DNA of 42,505 bases, from NCBI GenBank assembly GCA_023251835.1, contig JAHEXZ010000026.1:1-42505 (forward strand), written 5' to 3'. The position numbers and the translations under genes were made by a program. A model generated the notes under the pieces. It did no database searches. It saw only the letters and a program-made list of their open reading frames with translations, and had not been told where the DNA came from. Position 1 is the stretch's first letter. Each line of letters starts with the position of its first letter. Positions 18,399 to 26,521 of this stretch are shown here, piece by piece. This stretch comes from Bacteroidota bacterium. GTDB taxonomy: Bacteria; Bacteroidota; Bacteroidia; 2-12-FULL-35-15.

Positions 18399-20039
18399 AT
18401 GTCAAAAGGATTTTATACAGTTCCAGTACCCATAAATGAGCCCATAAAAGGCTATGCACCAGGAAGCACTGAACGTATTGCTTTAAAAGCAATGCTTGCT
18501 GAATTACGTTCTAAAGAAACAGATATACCAATGTATATTGGAGGCAAAGAAGTCCATAGTAATGACAAAATAAGGCTTGCTCCGCCACATGATCATAAAC
18601 ATACATTGGGTTACTTTCATAAAAGTAATAAAGACCATGTAAAACAGGCTATTGATGCAGCATTAATGGCCAAACCAAAATGGGAAGCATTGGCGTGGGA
18701 ACACCGTGCAAGTATTTTTCTAAAGGCTGCTGAACTTATTGCCGGCCCTTATCGCTCAAAACTGAATGCAGCAACTATGCTGGGGCAATCAAAAAATGCC
18801 TTTCAGGCAGAAATTGATTCAGCATGTGAAATCATCGACTTTTTACGTTTTAATGTGTTGTATATGTCAGAAATATATAAACAACAGCCACCAGTTGCCG
18901 GTACAGGATTTGGTGTCTGGAACCGTGTAGAACAACGTCCGCTGGAAGGTTTTATTTATGCTTTAACACCATTCAATTTTACTGCTATAGCTGGTAACCT
19001 GCCTACATCCTGTGCTATGATGGGGAATGTAGTAGTTTGGAAACCATCTAATACACAGGTGTATGCTGCAAATGTATTGATGGAAATATTTATAAAAGCA
19101 GGAGTTCCAGATGGAGTTATTAACCTGATTTATCCTTCAGGCCCAGATGCTGCAGATGTTATTTTCTCACACACAGATTTTGCAGGTATTCATTTTACCG
19201 GCTCTACTGAAGTATTCCGGACTATCTGGCAAACCATTGGTAGCAATATACACAAATACAAAACTTACCCACGTATTGTTGGTGAAACAGGTGGTAAAGA
19301 TTTTATTCTGGCCCATAAATCTGCCGATCCTGCAGTTGTAGCCACTGCCATTAGTCGGGGAGCATTTGAATACCAGGGGCAAAAGTGCTCCGCTGCTTCA
19401 AGGGCTTATGTTCCTAATAATATTTGGGAAGAAGTAAAACAACAGGTTTTAGCCGATTTAAAATCCTTTAAAGTAGGACCAACCGAAGACTTTACTAATT
19501 TCATCAATGCTGTTATTGATGAAAAATCATTTGATAAGCTAGCTAAATATATTGATGTCGCTAAAAAAGATAAAGATGCCGAGATAATTGCCGGTGGTAA
19601 TTATGACAAATCAAAAGGTTATTTTATTGAACCTACTATTATTCTTACTAAAAATCCGAAGTATGTTACTATGTGCGAGGAGTTGTTTGGGCCTGTATTA
19701 ACTATATACGTATATGAAGCTGATAAATATGAAGAAACACTTCAACTAGTTGACTCCACTTCTATCTATGCATTAACAGGCTGTATCATTGCTCAGGATC
19801 GTTATGCTATTGAACAAGGAACGGCCGCATTGCGCAATGCGGCCGGGAATTTTTATATCAATGATAAGCCAACAGGTGCTGTTGTAGGCCAGCAACCATT
19901 TGGTGGAGCACGTAGCTCTGGAACAAATGATAAAGCAGGTGCAATGATAAACTTGCTACGCTGGGTTTCTCCACGTACAATTAAGGAAACATTTGTACCA
20001 CCAACAGATTACAGATACGCTTTTTTGCAGGCAGATTAG
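18399..20039 (+). CDS. pruA: L-glutamate gamma-semialdehyde (delta-1-pyrroline-5-carboxylate) dehydrogenase
   Basis: Oxidises glutamate semialdehyde to glutamate with NAD+, the second step of proline catabolism. 546 residues, the length of the stand-alone (mitochondrial-type) P5C dehydrogenase rather than the bifunctional PutA. Catalytic residues are visible: E296 (VGETGGKD) and C330 (GQKCSAASR). The cofactor region NFTAIAGNLP..VVWKPS and the C-terminal NFYINDKPTGAVVGQQPFGGARSSGTND are typical. ATG start, no Shine-Dalgarno. No proline dehydrogenase is adjacent. The gene runs convergently into the next gene with only 11 bp between stop codons. It contains a perfect 24-bp palindrome near its 3' end. 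Confidence 0.97.
   Translation: MSKGFYTVPVPINEPIKGYAPGSTERIALKAMLAELRSKETDIPMYIGGKEVHSNDKIRLAPPHDHKHTLGYFHKSNKDHVKQAIDAALMAKPKWEALAWEHRASIFLKAAELIAGPYRSKLNAATMLGQSKNAFQAEIDSACEIIDFLRFNVLYMSEIYKQQPPVAGTGFGVWNRVEQRPLEGFIYALTPFNFTAIAGNLPTSCAMMGNVVVWKPSNTQVYAANVLMEIFIKAGVPDGVINLIYPSGPDAADVIFSHTDFAGIHFTGSTEVFRTIWQTIGSNIHKYKTYPRIVGETGGKDFILAHKSADPAVVATAISRGAFEYQGQKCSAASRAYVPNNIWEEVKQQVLADLKSFKVGPTEDFTNFINAVIDEKSFDKLAKYIDVAKKDKDAEIIAGGNYDKSKGYFIEPTIILTKNPKYVTMCEELFGPVLTIYVYEADKYEETLQLVDSTSIYALTGCIIAQDRYAIEQGTAALRNAAGNFYINDKPTGAVVGQQPFGGARSSGTNDKAGAMINLLRWVSPRTIKETFVPPTDYRYAFLQAD
19822..19845. repeat. Perfect 24-bp GC-rich palindrome inside pruA
   Basis: CGGCCGCATTGC and its exact reverse complement abut with no loop. 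It encodes TAALRNAAG, a segment conserved in the enzyme family, in an otherwise AT-rich gene. Confidence 0.85.
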
Positions 20040-20050
20040 GAAAATATAAT

Positions 20051-22531
20051 TTATTTCAACAGCTCTAACGCTTCAGGAATAGAAATATATTCATTATTAA
20101 ACAATGCAACCACAAATGCGTCAGTGAGGCCGTATTTCTGTACAATTTCATTTTTAAATGCTTCTGCATCTTTATAGTTATTGAAGGAACCAACAACATA
20201 TTTTGTTAAACCGCTTTTTGTTTTTTCACCGGTAAGATCTTTTAATTTTGCATATACAGCCAGCCTGCTATCCGGGGGTTGGTTTTTAAATACTCCTACT
20301 TGTACTTTAAATTTTACAAGATTTTTGTTTGCACCACTAATTGTACTAGTTTCAGGCGTTTCAACAACTTTCTCTTTCTGAACAAGTGTAGCACCAGCTT
20401 CAGCTAAAGTAATACGCTTACCATCTTTATAAGCAGCTATAAATGCACCAGGATAGCCACTTGTAAGCATTTCTATCTTCCGTTTGGCAGCTTCATCCAT
20501 AGAAGTATAAGCACCGGTCATATATTTATACAAACCATCTTCTGTTTTAATCTCAATTAAATCATCAACCCCTCTAAATACGGCTTTAGAAAGCCTTCTT
20601 TTATATGCCCCCAATTGAACTCTGAGTATAACCCCTGGAACGTTAACAGAACCGCTAACATTTGTACCCGCATTAGCAGTTATTTTATTTGTAGTACCAT
20701 CATTACCCACTACCGCATATGTTTCACCAGCTAAGTTGTATTTAATTTTTGAAGGATATACCTCTTTGGCCTTTTTACCTTTATTATCGGTTAAGAATAC
20801 TTTTTTCAGTTTTTTAAGCTGGGGATCCTCATCATCAAGTACAATCATTACATATTGGTTAGCAGGCAGATAAGTAAAATGAAAAGCTCCAAATTCATCC
20901 GTTTGTCCGGTTTGTAATACTTCACCTTTTTCATTCACTACTTTTATTTTTGAATTAGTTAATGGAGTTTTATTATCTGCTCCAACAAAACGCCCTTCAA
21001 TAGCACCTTTCTGAACGGCATCCTGTTTGTTTGTAGTTTTAATTGTACTGCTGCCTGCCAGTTCAGGAGCAGCATCGTAATATTTAGAATTTAGCTTGTA
21101 AACAATAGTAAGATCATTTAATCCTTCTTTTATGAGTTGTTGTCTGCGTGCCTCAGCCTGCTCATAACTATCAAATTTGCCGGCAGTATAAATAGTTTCA
21201 GCATTATCAGTTGAAGCACTTGCTATATCTTTTATACTCAAAAATTTAGTCATCAATTCAGGAGGAAGTCCTTTTTTGAAACTTCCTAATTTAACAGCAT
21301 ATTCTTTTTGTCCTGCTCTGATTTCTTCAACATCCCTGTTTTCAATCAGGGCAAACATACCCGTTGAATCATTATAGAAATTGTACTGAGCAAGTATAAG
21401 TGAGTCGGTAAGCTCAACTCCTCTGGGAGTAACAATGGCATCTTTATGGGTATTCGGTTCATCATCTTTATAATTAGCAACTCCATCCTGGTCATCATCA
21501 AACGGACATCCATTTTCGTCTACTGGTACTCCCATGGGAGTACCCCCACAAAGGTCTTTAAAATCAATCACACCGTCTTTATCGTAATCATCGTTTTCAA
21601 GCGCTAGGAAATCAACGTTTTCGTAATTTCCACGTATTTCCTCTTCTGCTTTACTTTTCTCTCTTTTTCTGGTTCCAAGATTATACTGAAGTGCAAAAGA
21701 TGTCATCATGAAATTATCATTTTTACTATCTCCCTGACGGTTACCAACGCTTTTTTCAGTAACTCCATCTATATAGTCAGTAAAAGTAAAGTGCATGGTT
21801 GCTCCAATTTTAAAGTTCATGAAATCATTTAACTTAAAAATTGCACCAGCACTAACAGGCACAGCAAATGAACGTTCCGGATATTTTCCAAACCCGTCAA
21901 GATTCGATTCACGTACATCGGATTCGTAGGTATAATCACGGTGTAACTCAATAGAAGTTGCAGCGTCAGAAGCATTTTCATCTTTACTGCGCATACTTCC
22001 ATCAGACCAATAATAGTAAGTATTTCCATTTTGGTTTTTTAAGTCCGTTTTTGAAAGAAATTCAAAAGATTCTATTCCCAAACATACATAAGGTGTTGCA
22101 GTACGTTTGGCAGGCAAAAGATGATCAAAATTATACTGCACATTTAAGCCACCAACACGTATCTGGGATTCAAAATTGAGATTACGATTATTAGGGGCAA
22201 GTCGTTCATTAGCACCAAGTTTTCCGAACAGAACATAAAAATTCAACTGCAAATAATCCGTTAATGGCTGGGACAGGCTCAAATCAAAGGCCATACGACT
22301 GACCATTGGTGCCTGAAAATGTTTGTTGTATAAATCACCATAAAATGAGAACATTCCGGTACCCAAACCAATAGTAGGAGTAAATATAAGTTCCGAGGGT
22401 AGTTGTTGAGTAGAGTCGGTATTGGTATCTGATTTATCAGGCTTTACATCACCATACATTACATTTTCCTGTGAATAGGAAAAAACCGTTGCTACTAAAA
22501 AAAATAAGCCGACCAGAAATTTGTGAATCAT
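20051..22531 (-). CDS. Outer-membrane barrel protein with TSP3 repeats and three SPOR domains
   Basis: 826 residues from the ATG at 22531; a GTG two codons upstream is possible. Signal peptide about 1-21 (FLVGLFFLVATVFSYSQ). Residues about 45-290 look like an outer-membrane beta-barrel (GTGMFSFYGD, NRNLNFESQIR, SFALQYNLG). Then come thrombospondin type 3 calcium-binding repeats (DYDKDGVIDFKDLC, DDDQDGVANYKDDEP; about 315-370), SPOR domain 1 (YAVKLGSFKKG; about 410-500), a carboxypeptidase-regulatory-like Ig module (GAIEGRFVGAD..TDEFGAFHF; about 520-600), and SPOR domains 2 and 3 (LRVQLGAYKRR, FKVQVGVFKNQ; about 640-826). SPOR domains bind denuded peptidoglycan glycan strands, so the protein probably tethers the outer membrane to the wall. 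It is last in a run of three minus-strand genes and is a paralogue of the 439-residue protein at 24015-25334 over the barrel and TSP3 part. Confidence 0.88.
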   Translation of the reverse strand: MIHKFLVGLFFLVATVFSYSQENVMYGDVKPDKSDTNTDSTQQLPSELIFTPTIGLGTGMFSFYGDLYNKHFQAPMVSRMAFDLSLSQPLTDYLQLNFYVLFGKLGANERLAPNNRNLNFESQIRVGGLNVQYNFDHLLPAKRTATPYVCLGIESFEFLSKTDLKNQNGNTYYYWSDGSMRSKDENASDAATSIELHRDYTYESDVRESNLDGFGKYPERSFAVPVSAGAIFKLNDFMNFKIGATMHFTFTDYIDGVTEKSVGNRQGDSKNDNFMMTSFALQYNLGTRKREKSKAEEEIRGNYENVDFLALENDDYDKDGVIDFKDLCGGTPMGVPVDENGCPFDDDQDGVANYKDDEPNTHKDAIVTPRGVELTDSLILAQYNFYNDSTGMFALIENRDVEEIRAGQKEYAVKLGSFKKGLPPELMTKFLSIKDIASASTDNAETIYTAGKFDSYEQAEARRQQLIKEGLNDLTIVYKLNSKYYDAAPELAGSSTIKTTNKQDAVQKGAIEGRFVGADNKTPLTNSKIKVVNEKGEVLQTGQTDEFGAFHFTYLPANQYVMIVLDDEDPQLKKLKKVFLTDNKGKKAKEVYPSKIKYNLAGETYAVVGNDGTTNKITANAGTNVSGSVNVPGVILRVQLGAYKRRLSKAVFRGVDDLIEIKTEDGLYKYMTGAYTSMDEAAKRKIEMLTSGYPGAFIAAYKDGKRITLAEAGATLVQKEKVVETPETSTISGANKNLVKFKVQVGVFKNQPPDSRLAVYAKLKDLTGEKTKSGLTKYVVGSFNNYKDAEAFKNEIVQKYGLTDAFVVALFNNEYISIPEALELLK

Positions 22532-22651
22532 AAACACAAATATAATAAAAATCTATTTTTTAATCTGCTTCGGTTCGATAACAAATTTATGGGCAAATTT
22601 GGAGAATGTTCACTTTTTTATCTCTTCGTTAGAAAAAACAAGGATATGTGT

Positions 22652-23968
22652 TTATCTATACCATTTTTGGCTTGTAGCCATTAAAGCATCTTGCACAGTT
22701 ATTCTTCTTCCTTTATTATATGCTGTAACAAAGGGTCCTATTACACCTTTTGTTTTAACACCTTCACGGGCATCACGGGCTTCTTTGTATTCGTTGTGGG
22801 TTCCAACAAGATATTTTTTAAATCCTTCTTCCATTTTAGGCATTATTGCTGAAGCACTCATACCATAAAGATTAGCCACAATACTTGTACTTTTGGGCTT
22901 TTGTAAGGCAAGAATCTGAACGTGATAAACCACATTACCCTGCGGTGCTGAAATATTAGATGCCGTCAATTGAAGAGGTTCGGGTTCAGTAGTAGTTTTA
23001 GTAGTAGTTTTAGTTGTAGTTTTAGTTGTAGCTACAGCAGCGCCTCCTTTACCCACGGTAACAGTACTTGTAGGCATAGTATATTTCCGGGTTTCATCAT
23101 TTTCAATATAAGAAAACAATCCATCAATATTTTGAGTTCCGGTAGCACCTTTAACCTTTACATTATAAGATATTTTAAATTCGGGCTGAGACGGTAGTGA
23201 TACCCATATATATCTTACTTTCTGATCTGCAAAAGAAAAAGAAGCACCTGCTGACTCAATAGCAGATGCAGTGAAGCCTGCCGGTAAGCTTTCTACTAAT
23301 TTAGCAAAACCACCCAGGTTACCTTTGTTTACGGCAATTTCTACAACAAATTCCCCGGATACAGTACCTGGCACATTGCGCACACAGCTAAAAGAACCAT
23401 CACCGCCACCGGTAGTTGCAGAACTTGCAGTTGTAGGTTCTGTAGTAGCTGGTTCCGTGGTAGTAGGCTCTGCAGTGGTAGTAGTTGTTGGCTCTTCCGT
23501 AGTTGTTGTTTTGGTGCTGGCTGTTGTAGCTGCTCCTCCTTCACCTTCAATAGTGATGGTAGCTGGAGCAATTTCAGCCGTTTGCTTAGTATTATCTGTT
23601 ACATAAGAAAATTTACCAGCTATGGTTTGCTCACCACTGATCCCTCCAGCCACTTTTACTTTATATGAAACTTTAAATTCTTCTTCATTTGGTAATGACA
23701 TCCAGATAAATTTCACACTTTGATTATTAAATGTAAAAGAAGCACCATTGTTTTTATCTTCAACAGCAGTAAAACCATCTGGCAGGTCTTGTTGTAATTT
23801 TGCGAATCCTGCAGTAGAACCTTTTTTAATAGTTAATTCTACAGTAAATTCTGTCTCAGACTTGGCAGTTGAAGGAACCTTTTGAGTTACAGTAATTCCA
23901 TCAGCAAAGAAGAATTGATACATCAACAACGCAAGAGTGTTGAATAATAAAATTGCAGATTTTAGCAT
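22652..23968 (-). CDS. Secreted SPOR protein with two tandem Ig-like domains and Thr-rich linkers
   Basis: 438 residues. Signal peptide about 1-23. Two homologous domains (about 24-148 and 198-310) share VP-T..EF.VE..I.KG...GFAKL...LP.GFTA, GASF.F..Q.V.[FY]IW.SLP...EFK.SY.VKV and a FSY end. I do not recognise a named family with certainty. Linkers are mucin-like: TTTTEEPTTTTTAEPTT (about 155-185) and KTTTKTTTKTTTEPE (about 317-331). A C-terminal SPOR domain (VVYHVQILALQKP...FKKYLVGTHNEY; about 345-438) ends in GRRITVQDAL, a tail also seen in the SPOR domains of the next gene. Probably periplasmic or wall-associated, with a long flexible spacer between peptidoglycan anchor and the Ig-like head. 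It lies between the two barrel genes. Confidence 0.82.
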   Translation of the reverse strand: MLKSAILLFNTLALLMYQFFFADGITVTQKVPSTAKSETEFTVELTIKKGSTAGFAKLQQDLPDGFTAVEDKNNGASFTFNNQSVKFIWMSLPNEEEFKVSYKVKVAGGISGEQTIAGKFSYVTDNTKQTAEIAPATITIEGEGGAATTASTKTTTTEEPTTTTTAEPTTTEPATTEPTTASSATTGGGDGSFSCVRNVPGTVSGEFVVEIAVNKGNLGGFAKLVESLPAGFTASAIESAGASFSFADQKVRYIWVSLPSQPEFKISYNVKVKGATGTQNIDGLFSYIENDETRKYTMPTSTVTVGKGGAAVATTKTTTKTTTKTTTEPEPLQLTASNISAPQGNVVYHVQILALQKPKSTSIVANLYGMSASAIMPKMEEGFKKYLVGTHNEYKEARDAREGVKTKGVIGPFVTAYNKGRRITVQDALMATSQKWYR

Positions 23969-24014
23969 AGCTACGTAATTGTTTTATTATTTATTTATTT
24001 ATTTTGTTATTTTG

Positions 24015-25334
24015 TTACTGTTCAAAGAAGAAGTCAATCAAATCATTTAATTTTTCAACTGTAAATTCTGAATCGCCTTCAAAGAAAGAGTCTATAGCTT
24101 TTGATATTTCTTCAGTTGATATATAACCATCTGTGTTTAAATCAGCCGGACGTAATTGTACGGGTATTGAGCCAGAGCTTCTTTTGCCTCCTTTGCTCTT
24201 AAATTGGCTTTCTACATCTTTTAAATAGCCTAAATTCGGATTTTCATTAAATACATTACTGCGTTCTGTTGCCTGGGCGCTAAATTCTGCCTGACGGTCG
24301 GCTATCATTTTCTCTGTTACTGTTACACCTTTTTCATCCACAACCGCGCCTGCTTTGGTCAATGGCTCTTTATCCAGGTAATCCGGTACGCCATCCTGGT
24401 CATTATCCTCCGGACAGCCATCAAACGCTACTTTTACTTTCTTTGGAGTGCCCGGACATAAATCATCGCCATCTTTTACCCCATCTTCATCTGAATCTAA
24501 TTTATCCAACGAGGAAAAGTCTACCGTTTGGTACACCGGGTCGCTGTCGTCATAAGGTTTTCCAAAATTATACTGAAGAGCAAAATTTGCATAGATATAA
24601 CTGTCGTTTGTTCCCGATTGGTAATCGTCTATCCAGTCAGACATAGTCATATAATAAGTGGCTCCCAAATTCACATACAGGTTATCTACTATCTTCAGAT
24701 TCACACCTAAGCTCAGGGGTATTGAAAAGGTATTATCTGCATATTTGGCACTATCATTTAACTTGGTTTCATAGGTATAATCCCGATAAAGGATGCTTGC
24801 TCCCTGGGTGCTGTCCGGAAAATCTCGTATGGTGCCATCTGTCCAGTAATTGTATTTTTTTCCGTTTTTATCTGTTAAATCGCCATAGGAATCAAATTTT
24901 AAATAGCCAAAGCCGGCTGATAAATAGGGCGCAAATATGCTGCTGCGCTTAAATAAAAAATCATTATCTAAATGCAACAACAAATTAAAATCTGCCTGAA
25001 TAATTTTTGACTGAAAATTTAAATTGCGTTTAGCACCACGCTCGCTGTCGGCCAGCTTTCCGTATACTCCATTTAATGATATGCCTATTACACGGCCTAT
25101 GCGTTGTTCTACCGTTAAATTATAACCGCCTCGTACCCGGCTAAAAGATGTCAGATTAACGCCATCACCTATATCTCCGTTAAAGGTCAAAACACCTGTC
25201 CCTAAAGCTAAAGATGGCAACTGTTTGCTCTTTGTTTCCTTGGATTTTATGCTTGACTTGCTCCCCTTCTTACTCTGAGCATTAAGGCCGGATACAACAA
25301 ATAATAAAAATATGAGCAGGGTAATTTTTCTCAT
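24015..25334 (-). CDS. Outer-membrane barrel protein with TSP3 repeats and EF-hand end
   Basis: 439 residues. Signal peptide about 1-20 (ITLLIFLLFVVSGLNAQ). A basic Ser/Lys segment follows, then a barrel (about 38-255; GTGVLTFNGDIGDG, KRNLNFQSKI, NFALQYNFG) paralogous to that of the 826-residue protein. TSP3 repeats (DSDEDGVKDGDDLC, DNDQDGVPDYLDKEP; about 280-330) follow. Instead of SPOR domains, the C-terminus carries an EF-hand-like loop (DLNTDGYISTEE, about 397-408) and a helical acidic tail ending FFFEQ. Calcium binding at both sites is inferred from the DxDxDG pattern. It lies first in the three-gene minus-strand run (gaps 46 and 114-120 bp). Role unknown; probably an envelope structural protein. 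Confidence 0.85.
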   Translation of the reverse strand: MRKITLLIFLLFVVSGLNAQSKKGSKSSIKSKETKSKQLPSLALGTGVLTFNGDIGDGVNLTSFSRVRGGYNLTVEQRIGRVIGISLNGVYGKLADSERGAKRNLNFQSKIIQADFNLLLHLDNDFLFKRSSIFAPYLSAGFGYLKFDSYGDLTDKNGKKYNYWTDGTIRDFPDSTQGASILYRDYTYETKLNDSAKYADNTFSIPLSLGVNLKIVDNLYVNLGATYYMTMSDWIDDYQSGTNDSYIYANFALQYNFGKPYDDSDPVYQTVDFSSLDKLDSDEDGVKDGDDLCPGTPKKVKVAFDGCPEDNDQDGVPDYLDKEPLTKAGAVVDEKGVTVTEKMIADRQAEFSAQATERSNVFNENPNLGYLKDVESQFKSKGGKRSSGSIPVQLRPADLNTDGYISTEEISKAIDSFFEGDSEFTVEKLNDLIDFFFEQ

Positions 25335-25462
25335 CTTAAATTAGATTTAATCAATAATAGTTAACTATTTCCTTCCACTAAATTAATGAAAATTTTAATT
25401 TCTCTACCCGGAGAAGATACATATCAGCAAAATTTATCAGATATGTAACTGTTTTAGTCTTC

Positions 25463-26179
25463 TTAAAAGTTCGGTTTGAGCAAGTATTTGGAGTAGAATT
25501 CATTGATAATTATAACTGCTTCATCAGCAGTATCAACAATTTTAAAGAGGTCTAGGTCTTTTTCGCTGATATTATGTTCTACATGTAACATAGTATCCTT
25601 TACCCAGTTCATAAGACCTTCCCAGTATTTTTTACCCACCAGCACAATAGGAAAATGGGCTACTTTATTCGTTTGTATCAATGTAATAGATTCAAAAAGT
25701 TCATCAAGAGTACCAAATCCACCAGGCATAGCAACAAAACCTTGTGAATATTTTAAAAATATTGTTTTACGAACGAAGAAATAATCAAAATTGATATTTT
25801 TGTCATTATCAACAAAAGGATTAGCACTTTGCTCAAAGGGCAAAACAATGTTTAATCCTACCGACTTCCCTCCCCCGGCTTTAGCACCTTTGTTAGCAGC
25901 TTCCATAATACCAGGCCCACCTCCGGTAATTACTCCATAGCCTTCACGAGTAAGCTTAAACGCTATTTCTTCGGCCAGCTTGTAATAAGGATTTTCGGGT
26001 TTAGTACGGGCTGATCCAAAAACAGAAACACAAGGGCCTATACGGCTCATTTTCTCAAAGCCTTCTACAAACTCACTCATAATCTTAAAAATCTGCCAGG
26101 AGTCTGACGCTTTTATATCATTCCAGTCTTTTGACGCAAAGGCTTTGCGTATTTTATCTTCTTCCTGATTTGTCATCAT
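25463..26179 (-). CDS. LOG/TIGR00730-family Rossmann-fold protein
   Basis: 238 residues with the two family signatures: ITGGGPGIMEAANKGA (about 85-99) and MPGGFGTLDE (151-160), the nucleotide-binding and catalytic PGGxGTxxE motif. Plant LOG homologues hydrolyse cytokinin riboside 5'-monophosphates; bacterial members act as nucleotide 5'-monophosphate phosphoribohydrolases. The exact substrate here is unknown. Two adjacent ATGs (26179 and 26176) are equally possible starts. The N-terminal extension (about 1-45) before the Rossmann core is typical of the longer subfamily. It is upstream of the barrel/SPOR cluster on the same strand with 128 bp between, so it is probably a separate unit. Confidence 0.9.
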   Translation of the reverse strand: MMTNQEEDKIRKAFASKDWNDIKASDSWQIFKIMSEFVEGFEKMSRIGPCVSVFGSARTKPENPYYKLAEEIAFKLTREGYGVITGGGPGIMEAANKGAKAGGGKSVGLNIVLPFEQSANPFVDNDKNINFDYFFVRKTIFLKYSQGFVAMPGGFGTLDELFESITLIQTNKVAHFPIVLVGKKYWEGLMNWVKDTMLHVEHNISEKDLDLFKIVDTADEAVIIINEFYSKYLLKPNF

Positions 26180-26237
26180 TTAGTCACTAATTATATCCTT
26201 ATAAGGTTTTTTTTTGCGAATTTACGAATAGTTTTTA

Positions 26238-26520
26238 TTGTTAACTGATGTTACGCAAAGAAAAAGATTTAAAAATGATAGACTTTTATACTTGTAATGG
26301 ACAAAAGAATTGATAAAGGATAATTTTCTCAAAAAGACAATAAAAGTGACTGCTTTAAAAAATTCATACTCACTATCATTGTCATTTCGAATCCTGCTGA
26401 AAGCAGGAAGAGAAATCTTTGCAATTGATTGACAAGATTTCTCACTGCGCTCGAAATGACAGGTGGAAATATAGAGATATTCTGAATTAGATATAAATTT
26501 TGCGTAACATCAGTTGTTAA
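26238..26520. mobile_element. MITE-like element with 15-bp terminal inverted repeats and 7-bp target duplications
   Basis: The element proper is 26245-26513 (269 bp). CTGATGTTACGCAAA (26245-26259) is the exact reverse complement of 26499-26513. TTGTTAA flanks both ends (26238-26244 and 26514-26520), consistent with a 7-bp target-site duplication. No transposase frame is inside. The interior is AT-rich and contains a hairpin (26380-26461). The right end lies one base beyond the uvrA stop codon. I cannot assign the family without a search. Confidence 0.7.
26380..26461. repeat. Nested cruciform inside the MITE-like element
   Basis: TGTCATTTCGA (26380-26390) pairs with 26451-26461. Inside it GAGAAATCTT (26410-26419) pairs with AAGATTTCTC (26434-26443). 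The GTCATTTCGA..TCGAAATGAC pattern resembles a dispersed Bacteroidota repeat, from memory. It could have entered the MITE secondarily or be its core. Confidence 0.7.
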
Positions 26521-26521
26521 G

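Noticed and set aside
23271-23606. Plus-strand frame rich in Val opposite the Thr-rich linker
   Set aside because: A mirror of the low-complexity Thr codons of the real minus-strand gene.
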